The notes beneath the pieces were generated by a model, which was not told where the DNA came from, made no database searches, and saw only the letters and a list, made by a program, of their open reading frames with translations. From Trochalopteron elliotii (lineage: Eukaryota; Chordata; Aves; Passeriformes; Leiothrichidae), in assembly GCA_024734555.1 (NCBI GenBank), contig JANPWX010019930.1:845198-909197 (forward strand): 64,000 nt of DNA, given 5' to 3'. Shown here piece after piece: positions 1-9,690 of this stretch (within the stretch, counting starts at the first letter, position 1; every line of letters starts with the position of its first letter). Both the position numbers and the translations under genes were made by a program.

Positions 1-1150
1 ATCGCAGGGATACCTTTGCAGCTCAATGAAGGTGTGGCTGTAGCACACCTGAGTGCTGGCAGGTGAGTTGTGCACATTATAGTGAGGAGAACAGGGGAAA
101 GTTTTGGTGGATGCTACCAAGCTCCCACGTGTCCACAGCATTACACTGGACTACACCTCACAATAACACATCTTTTCTGCTAGTGTGGACTAAATTAATG
201 TTGGGAGATGTTTTTTTCTTTATCTGTCCTAACTTGCTGGATAACTCTGTGCCTCCCCACCACTGCTGGCTGAGTGCCATCAGGAAGCCTTGCCCTGCTG
301 TGATGGGTGAAGTGCACACCTGGTGTGGGCACCACAGAGCTGTATGCCAGCAGAAAAAACCATAGGATTATGGGTGTCAAATGCTCTTTATGAAGGGGCA
401 TAATTTCTGTTAATTTTGTAGTTTAACCCCTCAAAAAAGCCTTTTCCTTTCAAATCTTTGCTGACAATGTAAGGTGTTGAAACCAAAATACTTCCAATGT
501 CAAAGAAAAATGTGATTAATTGCAAGCTCAGATGTAAACCCAGAGCTTTAGGCAAGGGCTGTCACCCTGTCACTGGCAGGATTTAATGGCAGACAAAGGG
601 CTTGCAAAATGAAATGCTTTAACTACTGCGAGGTGCCAGCCAAAGTAACCAAGAGATCAGACGACTTAACGGGTCGTTTCCGCTCCTAATTTCACGATGT
701 CTCTTCTTGTTTTCATGCAAGCACCCCGGACTTTCAAGTTGCATCTGCAGAAATGCTTCTCAACAGCGTAGTGCTGTTCAGTGCATCCTTCTCACTCGGC
801 AAGTACATTAAAGCTTAATATAATATTTATATGTGGTGTTTCACCATGAAGGCATGTAGAGGGGATGCAAATTACAGATATAAAATATCTGGAGAGGCTT
901 TTGACGCTCACTAGGCGATTAGTACTTTTTTCACTCTCGTGGCTCTATATACCCAGGTAGGGAAAAGAAATGAAAATAGAAAACAAAAAGTGTGTAGTGG
1001 TCTGATGTGAGACCTTCCTACCCTCTACCTTGGTCTGCTTCTGAAATATCGCCGCATCTTTCATTCTTGCTTTGACTCCCTTCCAGTTTCGGGCAGGATG
1101 GCATCCTACGTGAGGAGGGAGGGAAGTGGAAGAACGGACCTCCTGGTCCG
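1..1150. other. Upstream flanking DNA, no gene recognised
   Basis: This is AT-rich sequence upstream of the CpG island. The open frames here are short and have no recognisable domain. A perfect 6-bp inverted repeat with a 3-nt spacer (AGATAT-AAA-ATATCT) lies at 876-890, and a TATA-like CTATATAC lies near 946. Neither is placed where it would obviously serve the exon-1 promoter about 1 kb downstream. CpG content rises only near position 1100. Confidence 0.6.
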
Positions 1151-1244
1151 GTGGAAGGTGTCCCTGCTCATGGCGCGGGGATCGGGATATGGTGAGCTCT
1201 GAGGTCCCTTCCAACCCTAGCCGTGCCATAATCCTGTGATTCTT
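1151..1244 (+). mobile_element. CR1 LINE 3'-end fragment
   Basis: The segment reads in sense as the last ~95 bp of an avian CR1. It has a GGTGTCCCTGC-CATGG block, then a GAGGTCCCTTCCAACCC block, then a terminal ATCCTGTGATTCTT tail. Only the tail end is present, which is typical of 5'-truncated CR1 insertions. It lies about 700 bp upstream of the coding start and just outside the CpG island. The family assignment rests on remembered CR1 consensus features. Confidence 0.7.
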
Positions 1245-1560
1245 GTAAGTTTCCTGTGTGAATGTACAGGAGGGATTTTAAGCCGAGGCAGCACTCGGCA
1301 GAGCGCAGGGTTTGGACAGCACCTACATGACAGAAGTTTGTGAAGGGCAAAATTCCTCCGCGGAAGGTAAAACACTTTCGTGAGTGAACAACGTCTGCTC
1401 CCTGATAGACGAGGGCAGGCACTCACTCAAAACCAAATTAACCCAGGACATGCGATTTACCGCGGGAGAGGAACTCCGGCCACTTAGAGCAGAGCCCGCC
1501 GTCCACGCACACTGGAGCATCCCCGGGATCAGTCGGGGGCCGCGGGATCCCAGCCCCGTG

Positions 1561-1692
1561 CGGGAGCTCCATCCCGCACCCTCCTCATCGCGGGGTCCCG
1601 GCTCCGTGCGGGAGCTCCATCCCGCACCCTCCGCATCGGGGGGGNNNNNNNNNNNNNNNNNNNNNNNNNNNNNNNNNNNNNNNNNNNNNNNN
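1561..1692. repeat. 48-bp GC-rich minisatellite running into an assembly gap
   Basis: A block beginning CGGGAGCTCCATCCCGCACC starts at 1561 and again at 1609, giving a 48-bp unit. The second copy runs into a gap at 1645-1692. That gap is also exactly 48 N, so at least one more copy may be missing or collapsed. The array is in the promoter-proximal CpG island, upstream of the coding start. The visible copies differ slightly near the gap (CTCATCGCGG versus CGCATCGGGG). Confidence 0.8.
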
Positions 1693-1939
1693 TCTGCCAC
1701 ACCCGTGACGGGCGGCGGGACGGGCTCCGCGCCGCGCGTAGGGCGGTGGCAGCGGAGCGGCGGGGGCTGCGCTCGGCCGGGGGACGCTCCACGCCGCGCA
1801 GCGCCGGGAGGGACCTGCGCATCCTCGCCTCGCCTCGCATCGCCTCACCGGGCGGAGGCAGCGCCAGCGCCCGCCGCTCGCATCCCTCGGCTGAGGCGGA
1901 GGAGAGCAGGAGCAGGAGGACCAGGAGGAGGAGAGGAGG

Positions 1940-2006
1940 ATGAGCCGCGCGGTGCTGGCCTGGCTGGCGCTCTGCGGGAGCCTGGCGGCGCCGCTCCCCG
2001 CCCGAG
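1940..2006 (+). CDS. EDIL3: First coding exon: signal peptide of a secreted protein, probably EDIL3 (DEL-1)
   Basis: The exon encodes 22 residues starting MSRAVLAWLALCG, then one base (G) of a split codon. A short basic start, a Leu/Ala/Trp-rich core and small residues at the end make a classical secretory signal peptide. The start is supported by an in-frame TGA at 1892-1894 with no intervening ATG in frame, and by a G at -3. The junction is GAG|GTGAGG, phase 1; reading on would give a Gly codon. EDIL3 is a secreted glycoprotein with EGF repeats and two discoidin (F5/8 C) domains that binds alphaV integrins and acts in vessel growth and leukocyte adhesion. As I remember it, human EDIL3 exon 1 also codes 22 residues plus a split Gly, with M-x-R near the start and W-L at residues 8-9. 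No second exon was seen in the following 62 kb, which suits the very long EDIL3 introns. MFGE8, with a similar ALCG motif, or another secreted protein is possible. That this is a coding exon is fairly sure; the name is not. Confidence 0.5.
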
Positions 2007-2012
2007 GTGAGG
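2007..2012 (+). other. 5' splice donor of intron 1
   Basis: The sequence GAG|GTGAGG at the exon end is a near-consensus U2-type donor. It leaves a phase-1 junction after the first base of a glycine codon. If transcription reads through instead, the frame stays open to 2260 with low-complexity residues, which looks like intron read-through and not protein. Confidence 0.7.
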
Positions 2013-5000
2013 GGACGGAGGATGGCAGGGACGGACGGGGGACTTGGGGTCGGGGTCGCGCCGGAGCTCCCGCAAAGTCGGAGTCCAAGTGCGCCGGGGA
2101 CCGGGGAGGTGGCTCTCAGCAGGGTGCCGCTGTCTGGGCTCTCCTTTTCTCTTTATGCACAAGGAAAGAAAAAAAGAAAATTATACTTATCTCTGCATTT
2201 GAGATAGAAGCCGGCGGACTATCCATCCTCAGACACATTCTGTTTGGAAACTATGCTTAATTAGAGGGGAAAGAAATGCCGTGAGAGCTTAAATGTAATC
2301 CAGTTGAGCGGCTGGGAAGATTTAATATCCGCAGAGCTGTCCCCACCGCTTTTCCCTTCCTCCCCCTACCCTTCCCTAGCCACCGGTCTTCGTTGTAGTT
2401 GGGAGGCTGCTAGCTCCGAGCCGGAGACCCCGCAAACCTCAGAACAGTTTGCAAACGCGTTCGGGAGCTTGGAACATCTCGTCAGCAGCGAGTAGTTCTT
2501 GCCAGGCGACCCTTTCGCTGCCTCCCTCTAATTAGGTCTTTTCCGTCCTAAAACACCCGCTGCTCCTTCTCTGTCTCTCACCCCCTTCCAAAGCAAAACA
2601 AAAAGCTACCAAAAGCAAAACGCTTCCGAAAAAGAAAACGCGTACTCTACCCCAGAGAGACAACTTTCGATCCCTTGGGAGTTCTCTTTATTATTTATTT
2701 TAATCAGTTCTTGCAGGCTACTGGGCTTTACTCTCCTCGCATTGAAAAGTTGTATGAGCTCGTCGTGCGGGGAGCTGATGGTGGGGGTATGGGCACGGTC
2801 CCCCCTCCGCAGAAGGCTCGGGGAGCAGCCCGGGGCGGTGGGGGATCCCTCCCGTCGAGTCCTGCCCATCCCGGCTGTCCCGCCCGGGCACCCTCCGCGT
2901 CCCCGGGGAAAGCGCTGGGCTCAGCTCCGGGACCCCCGTGGACTCTTGCCCGCAGTCCCCCGAGGACTCTTCTCGTCCTCTGCGAGCTCCGAGCATTCTT
3001 CTGTGCTGCGGATGTTCTGTGTCTCTGCGTGATCCCACCCGGCGTGGAGACCCCTCTATCCTCCTGCTTGTAGAACAACTGTTGTCCTAATGAGTGCCAG
3101 AAAATTACCGCTGACTTCTAGAGCTGTTCTCCTCATTATTAACTTTTTTTTTTTTTTTTTAAGATTTCAAAATGAAACCAGCGTATCAGTAAAAACTGAA
3201 TATTTTATTAGCCCTTAAATTATTCAGCACAGTGGCTTCTCAAAATCCGGTAGCATTCACACAGTTGCAGTGAGCATGTGATAGCTTATGCAATATGTCC
3301 TTGTACCTGCAGCTTATTCCCCAAAGTCTCTGTTTTAAGCAGAAGATAACTGCATCTGCCACTAAGTCTGGACTTGTCATAAGTGCTTTCCACTGGGCTT
3401 CTTTGGAGCTTCTGATAGCTCACATCTGTGATGCTTTTTCATTGAAGTTGACAGTTCTGCCATGTTTTTGGGTAACTTCAGAACAGAGAGAATTTAATAG
3501 GTTCTCTAGCAGAAGTGAAATAAGAAGGAAAAAAATCCATTTGCTCTGTGATTGCTTAAGCTGTGATTGTTCAGTTAAAGGTTTGTCCTTGGCTCTTGGA
3601 AAGAAACAGAAGGAAATTTTACTGAGTCTTTTTTTTGTGCTGAAATGGAGCAAAATGCTCCTTGACAAGTCTGATATAGTGGGTTAATTTTGGTTGCTGT
3701 CATAACATTTACTGTTGATAGATCCTCTCAAAGTTGCAATGACTCTAAGCACTGTAAGTAACCAAAACTCTTTCAAAAGCAGGTTTTAAATAGTGCAGAA
3801 CTTGTCTCAACACTTCTCACTATGAGTCCATTCCAATAATGGTGTAGAATGAAAACGAGAGGAAGTGTCATCTGTGCAGTGGCTGGTTCCCACCTGCCTC
3901 TTGGGGTAAATTCCAAGTGCAGATGAACGCTAAGTCATACACTTCATTACTGACCTGTATTTCAAGCCTACTGTCAAAGACCAACTACTATTTTTGTTGG
4001 AGCTCTGCAAAGTAATGGTGGAGGTCGAAATCCTGTTTATTCATGATGTCTTAAAAACACCATTTGCTTTTTGTGTTTGCAACAAATACATAGTATGTAT
4101 GTCAGCAAGTTTGGGGTGGGGTTCTTTTTGTCATTTTGCAATTGTTGGTTTTAAGGCAGAGAGAAGGGTGAAAAGGATTGAAAGATGATAATGGATGAAA
4201 AAGTCGTCTCAATGGGAGGCTGTCATTTTCTTCTTCCTGGCCAGTCTGATAAATTTGCAATCTCATGCCCTGTAACAGGAGCCTGATCTTCAGAGATGTG
4301 TTTATATGCAAGTACATGATGAAACCAGCCTTCAAGGGTGCAGTGACTTCTAGCCCTTAGTTTGCAAGAAAGATGCAGGTGCATTGTTAATAAACAATGT
4401 CCTTTTATACATATTTAAAAACGGCTGTAAGCTTTTACGTTTGCTGCTGTTGCTGTTCCTTGGTCGAATTTGAATGCCAGGCACTCTGGTGCTTTACTGT
4501 GCATGGACAGACAGTAACTACCAGAGTGACTACAGAGACTACAAGAGACTGTTTGAGGGGGAAGAAAGACAGTGCATCCCACCTGCAGTAACACAGGTTC
4601 ATGAGTATCACTGTGTATTTTTTTTAGGGGTGAATAAGCCAACAGTGTTAAGAACAGTCAGTAAAGAATGGAATCATATGAAAGAAAAGCATGATTTAAA
4701 AGTGGTGGCTGTTTTAGTTCCAAGATACATCTCTGTCCATGGTATAAGCTGACCAACACCAGTAATAGAACTGTAGGTGTACAGCAGATCAGTGCATCCC
4801 ACATCTTCATGGTAAACGTTTTTACAACAGAACCTACTGAAAAATTACAGTTTGAATTGTTTTTATAGTGAAGCTGCTCCCTGGGTTGTATCATACTTCT
4901 CCACTTAGCTCCTTGCTGAGCTTTCATGTGTGGTTTGCCTAAAAATGATATTGACATTGCTGAAAATGGCAAGTCAGGCAAGTGTAATTATTTTATGACC

Positions 5001-6047
5001 ATGTCCTGTCAGCCTGCGAGAAAAACTCTGAACTTTGAAGGAAGTGTTTCAAAGATGTTGCTTTTTCTCCATTACAGTGGGAACCTTCACCCTCTCTGAG
5101 GCTTAGAAGTTTTCTGTAAAGCCCCTTTCTGCAGCTGGAATCAGCTGCAAGGAGCAAAAGTGCTGAAAAACAAGAGAGGTAAACTGTAGCTTTGTTCTCA
5201 TGTATCTATACTGAAAGGCTGTAAAGATCACAGAGGCTTTTAAAGACCAAGACTCTTCTGTTTTACTGAATGCCTTTGCATCTTTGGGCAGCATCTGCTT
5301 CTGTACAAAGTGCTGACAGTGTGACCCTGCATAATGATTTTCACTATTCTTTTAACAAATTACGTTTGTATTCAAATTGATTTTCCATGACTGCTCGTAT
5401 AGCCTTCAGAAAGCATATAGTGGATATACTGTTGTATTCTGTACGTGTCTGGTCAGCCTAGGACAAAATTTGATGTCAAGCCATGCATTATTACAACTGG
5501 AATTAATCGTTCTGGTAATATTCGTTTTTTTTTTTTTCATGTGCCCAGCCTCCTATTTCACTGTCCTTTATGTCCTTATCCATTATGTCTCTTTTCAGAG
5601 AATATACTTCTTACAAGGTTGTGTATCAATGGCACTATAGGGGAAAGGGTCACTGTCTTATCTTCTCTCTTCCACATTTTTTCAATTACTGTCCAGTTGA
5701 AAATCAAGGAAATTATGCATTCTGGAAGTTATTTCAAAAGACAGTAACTTTTAATTAAGATTTTTATGCCTTAAATTAGCTATTTATGCAGCAGATGTCC
5801 CTACATCAGCAGTAACAAACTCATAGCCTGATACCCCTTCAGCCTAAGTGAAGATACCTGGGGAAGCTGTGTTTAAAAACCAGCAAGAAACAGAGATAAA
5901 TCTCTTTATTCTCAAATTTATTGTGATTCACGTAGGAGTTGGCATGTTACTCTTTTCATCTTTGTCTCTTAGACGTCTCTAACTTAGGTAAACCACAGAG
6001 CCAGGATTTCTGAAATCCTAAAAGATCGTCGGTGCTGTATTATACGT
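2013..6047 (+). other. Proximal intron 1, mostly unique
   Basis: GC-rich shore sequence to about 2520 is followed by a second GC-rich patch (2755-3005, listed separately), then AT-rich unique DNA. A run of 17 T lies at 3144-3160. No exon-like segment with paired splice sites was recognised, and open frames in this stretch have no known domain. Confidence 0.5.
2755..3005. promoter_or_regulatory. Second GC/CpG-rich patch downstream of exon 1
   Basis: About 250 bp of GC-rich, CpG-containing DNA (for example GTCCCGCCCGGG and CTCCGCGTCCCCGGGG) returns after roughly 650 bp of mixed sequence. It could be a distal part of the same island, an alternative promoter, or an alternative first exon. Open frames in several frames are expected from GC-rich DNA and give no recognisable protein. 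Confidence 0.5.
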
Positions 6048-6277
6048 GAGATTAGATGTGATGAAAAAATTCTTCTCTGTGAGGGTGGGAAGGCCCTGGC
6101 ACAGGGTGCCCAGAGAAGGCATGGCTGCCCCTGGATCCCTGGCAGTGTCCAAGGCCAGGCTGGACAGGGCTTGGAGCAACGTGGGATAGTGGAGGTTGTC
6201 CTGCCAGTGGCAGAGGGTGTCACTGTGTGACCTTTAGGTTCTCTCCCAACCGAGGCCATTTATGTAATTCTACGATA
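6048..6277 (+). mobile_element. CR1 LINE 3' fragment, sense
   Basis: The fragment contains ATTAGATGTGATGAAAAAATTCTTC, then a CCTGGCACAGGGTGCCCAGAGAAG block, a GTCCAAGGCCAGGCTGGA block, and a tail ending TAATTCTACGAT. These match the 3' terminal coding and untranslated region of avian CR1 in sense orientation. The copy is 5'-truncated, and the reading frame is degraded. Confidence 0.85.
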
Positions 6278-7540
6278 TTGGGCATTGTTGTAGCATACCT
6301 GAAGCCCAGCTTGAGTTTGAATAAATATGTGTTGAACAACAAACAGGTATTAATTTAAGTTTCAGAACAGGTTCACAATCAATATACAGTGAAATATTAG
6401 TCAGAGGATGTGTTAGAAAATAAAAGATGAGTCAAAAGATTCAGGTCCAAAGAAGGGTTGTAAGAACATTAACATCTCCAAAATTAAAACCTCTGGAAAA
6501 TGGTGTTTAATATTGGAGGACCAAAACACATTTTGCGTTTAAAGTTCAGTAGACAGCCTAGGGGAAAGCCTAAATTCGGTGTGTTATGTCAGTCTGAGGA
6601 ATAATGGGTCTAAGTTTCTCTTTTTCTAGGAAGCTTGGATCTTTTGTTTGAGGGAAAACAACTCACCGTGTGTAGTGAGAGCAGGGTATGGCTGATTTTC
6701 TAACCATCTACATACAAGGTAGGACAGCTTTTTTGCTGTTCCTATTGTGGGAACAGAGCAAGGCTCTGTCCAAACCCAGTACTTGCAGCTTTGGGTCTCT
6801 GTGCTCTGAAGGCAGGGATTGAATGAGCAACAGTGTCCCAGGAATCTGGAGGCACCGAACCTGCACCACACCTTCGTGCTTTGAGGTTTCATCAAATCTC
6901 AGTCTTGCTCGTGAAGGAATATACTTAACGTACTTGTGGGGTTTTTATTCATTTGTTTGTGTGGGTTTTTCTTCCCTCTAATCAGCAAGCTGTGGTACCT
7001 GTCATCACAGCAGGGGTGTTCTTCTATTTTAAGTTCCGAAAGCTGAGAAATGAAGCAAGTTATGACTATCTATATAAACTTTCTAGCTAATCCAGCTAAT
7101 AACTATATGTGGGGTGTGTGTGTGAATGTGTTATCATATGAAAGACGCATAAAAAATCTTAATTTTACATAATGTATAGCAGCTATATGCAAGCATACTG
7201 TACTTTGGGTATAATTTGGGTATATATACACTCCAGAGACTGTACAGAGGAATTGCAGCCACTCATGTGCCTCACATCTGGTCTGATACTGAGAAGTTTA
7301 GGAAATGTTAGATAAGACCTAATCATCCTGTGAATTCTTGATGCACAGCTTTGCATTTGAAGTAAGAATTTGTTGTATGCAACAAAAGCATTGTCTAGAA
7401 TGCGGTTTTTTTGAGGTATTTTGATAGTATTCCTCACTCCACGCACCTAAAACTTTTTAATAAGGGGTCATTTGTAAGCAAAAGAGGATTTTATGATTTG
7501 TATATAAAAGCCTTCTGTTGATAACTTACTTACTGTGATT
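6278..7540. other. Unique AT-rich intronic DNA
   Basis: I see no repeat family, exon or RNA gene here. Short open frames on both strands lack domains. It ends in the TA-rich microsatellite. Confidence 0.45.
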
Positions 7541-7652
7541 TATTTATATATATTATATATATGTGTATATATATATATAGTTTATATATATATGTGTGTG
7601 TATCTATCTATCTATCTATCTTTCTATCTATCTATCTTTCTATCTATCTTTT
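7541..7652. repeat. Compound (TA)n-(TG)n-(TCTA)n microsatellite
   Basis: TA dinucleotides interrupted by TG lead into TATCTATCTATC tetranucleotides with occasional TCTT units. The array lies about 40 bp from the 3' terminus of the antisense CR1 that follows. Tetranucleotide arrays of this kind are usually length-variable. Confidence 0.9.
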
Positions 7653-7690
7653 GTGAAGTTGTTTGAAAATGGAGAAGTAAATACTGACAC

Positions 7691-9690
7691 AACCACAGAA
7701 TATGCTGATTTGGAGGGGATCCACAAGGTCCATCCAGTCCAGTTCCTGGCCCTGCACAGACACCCCAACAATCCCCCCTGTGCATCCCTGGGAGCAGTGT
7801 CCAAACACTCCTGGAGCTCTGGCAGCCTCAGGGCTGTGCCCATTCCCTGGGGAGCCTGGGCAGTGTCCAGCACCTTCTGGGGGAAGAACCTTTCCCTGAT
7901 CTCCATCCCAACCCTCTGGCCCAGCTCCAGCCGTTCCCTCAGGTCCTGTCCCTGTCACAGGGAGCAGAGATCAGGGCTGCCCTTCCTCTCATGAGGAAGC
8001 TGTAACTGTGCCCAGTCTGCCCTCACTCTCCTCTTCTCCAGCTGAGCACACCAAGTGCCCTCAGCTGCTCCTCACACGGCCCCTCCAGACCCTTCACCAC
8101 CCTTGTAGCTCTCCTTTGCACACTCTCTGATAGTTTAATGTCTTTTTTACACTGTGGTGCCCAGAACTGCACACAATAATCCAGGTGAGGCCGCCCCAGC
8201 CCAGAGCAGGACAGGACAATCCCTCCCTGGCCTGGCTGGCCATGCTGGGCCTGGTGCCCCCAGGTACAGGGATTTCCCTCCTGGCTCCAGGGCACTGCCA
8301 CTGAGCAGGAGCCCCAGTACCTTTCCCTGGCACTGCTTTCCAGTCTCTCATTCCCCAGTCTGTCCATACGTGCAGGCTTGCACCATCCCAGGGGCGCAAT
8401 CTGGCACCTTCCATAGTTGGACCTCACACGGCTGGAGCTGGCCCAGGCCTCTCATTTCTCTCTGCAGGGCCTCCCTGCCCTCGAAGGAGTTGACAGCTCC
8501 CCCCAGTATTGTATCATCTGTGAACTTGCTCAGGATCCCTTCCAGTCCTACATTCAGGTCATTTATGAGGATGCTGAGGAGCACAGGGCCGAGGGTGGAG
8601 CCCTGCAGAACCTCACAAGTGATGGGTGCCTGGTCTGATGTCACCCCAGTCATTGTCACCCTTTGTGCCTGACCCATGACCCAGCTGCTCACTCATCTCA
8701 TGATGTGTTTATCCAGCTGTGGGATGGACAGTTTGTCCAAAACAATCCTGTAAGAGACAGCATGGGAAGTTTTCCTGAAATCCAGAAAGATTCCATCAGC
8801 TGGCTCCCCTTGATCCACTGATTGGGTCACCTTGTCATGAAAGGAAAACAGGTTTGACAAGCTGGAGTTTGCCCTCATGAAGCCATGCTGGCTGTGACAA
8901 ATGTTTGCCTTGTCCTCCAGGTGTTTTCAGTACCTCCCAGAATAATCTTCTCCATACCTTTACCAGGCCCTGAAGTGAGACTGACAGACCTGTGGTTTCT
9001 AGGGTCCTCCTTCTTGCTCTCTTTGAAGGTTTGGACAATGTTTTCCAGCTTCCAGTCATCTAGGACTTCTCTGGACTCCCAAGACCACTCAAAAATCATC
9101 AAGAGAAGTTTTGTGATGATAGCAGGAGCTGTTTGAGGATTCTTGGGTGAATCCATCAGGCCCCATAGATTTGTAGGGATCCAGCTGAAGCAGCAGACTT
9201 TGGTTAACTGGGGTTTGATCATTCTCACAGTCATAGTCCTCCAGCTCAGGGCACTGGGGCCCCCTTTGTCCATCCGTTTCAAAGCAGGAGGCAAAGGAAC
9301 ATCTCAGCCTTGTTCCTGTCCCTGTTTGCGAGGTGACCGTCCTCATCCTGGAATGGGCCAATGGCATTTTTTGCACTGCCTGCTGCCATTATTTTATTCA
9401 GAAAATCTCTTGTTATTGTCCCCCACAGTTCTGGCAGCCCGAACTCCATCTGAGATTTGGCGACAAAAATTTTCTCCCTTCACTGGCAGCAGTATCTCTG
9501 TGTTCTTCCCATGCCACCTGGCCCTGCTCATAGTGGGTACACACCTTCCTTTATTGCCTTATTTCCAAGAGAATATTCCTGTTCAGCCAAGCCATCCTTC
9601 TGCCTATTCTGTTTTAAGTGGAGAATCCTGGATTATCTCAGCTCTCCCAACTGCGGCAGCAGAACGACAAGTTCTGGGTTTTAGGAGTTA
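7691..9690 (-). mobile_element. Long degraded CR1 LINE with reverse-transcriptase remnants
   Basis: Read on the - strand, this is a roughly 2-kb 5'-truncated CR1 non-LTR retrotransposon. Pieces of its ORF2 reverse transcriptase appear in order: a KSMGPDG-like block near 9150, KKEDPRNHRSVSLTS near 9010, an LDFRK block near 8790, a QGSTLGPVLLSILINDL block near 8600, the catalytic FTDD at 8513-8524 (family usual FADD), and CVQFWAPQCKKD near 8160. The 3' end at 7691 ends in an ATTCTGTGGTT tail. The coding sequence is split across several frames with stops, so the element is dead. The outermost 5' part (9440-9690) is assigned with less certainty. Confidence 0.9.

Larger units (their letters stand above)
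1440..2110 (+). promoter_or_regulatory. CpG island promoter with 5' leader
   Basis: This dense GC/CpG block contrasts sharply with the AT-rich flanks and contains the only convincing coding exon. No TATA box is placed close upstream of the ATG, so a dispersed CpG-island start is expected. The leader includes a CGCCT-type short repeat at 1823-1849 and a purine-rich GGA run at about 1898-1939, directly before the ATG. The transcription start cannot be set from sequence alone. A 48-base gap and a minisatellite interrupt the 5' part. Confidence 0.75.

Noticed and set aside
943..953. TATA-like CTATATAC as the promoter of exon 1
   Set aside because: It is about 1 kb upstream of the coding start and outside the CpG island; there is no supporting initiator or conservation evidence.
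1384..2010. 208-codon open frame across the CpG island
   Set aside because: It crosses the 48-N gap and minisatellite and is in a different frame from the signal peptide. GC-rich DNA has few stop codons, so the open frame is not evidence of coding.
2007..2260. Continuation of the signal-peptide frame past the donor
   Set aside because: The frame stays open by chance, but composition turns to Gly/Arg/Lys low complexity right after a near-consensus donor, so this is intron.
4474..4752. 92-codon open frame with Cys/Tyr/Trp-rich start, as a possible exon
   Set aside because: No EGF or discoidin cysteine pattern and no recognised family, and no convincing acceptor-donor pair bounding it.
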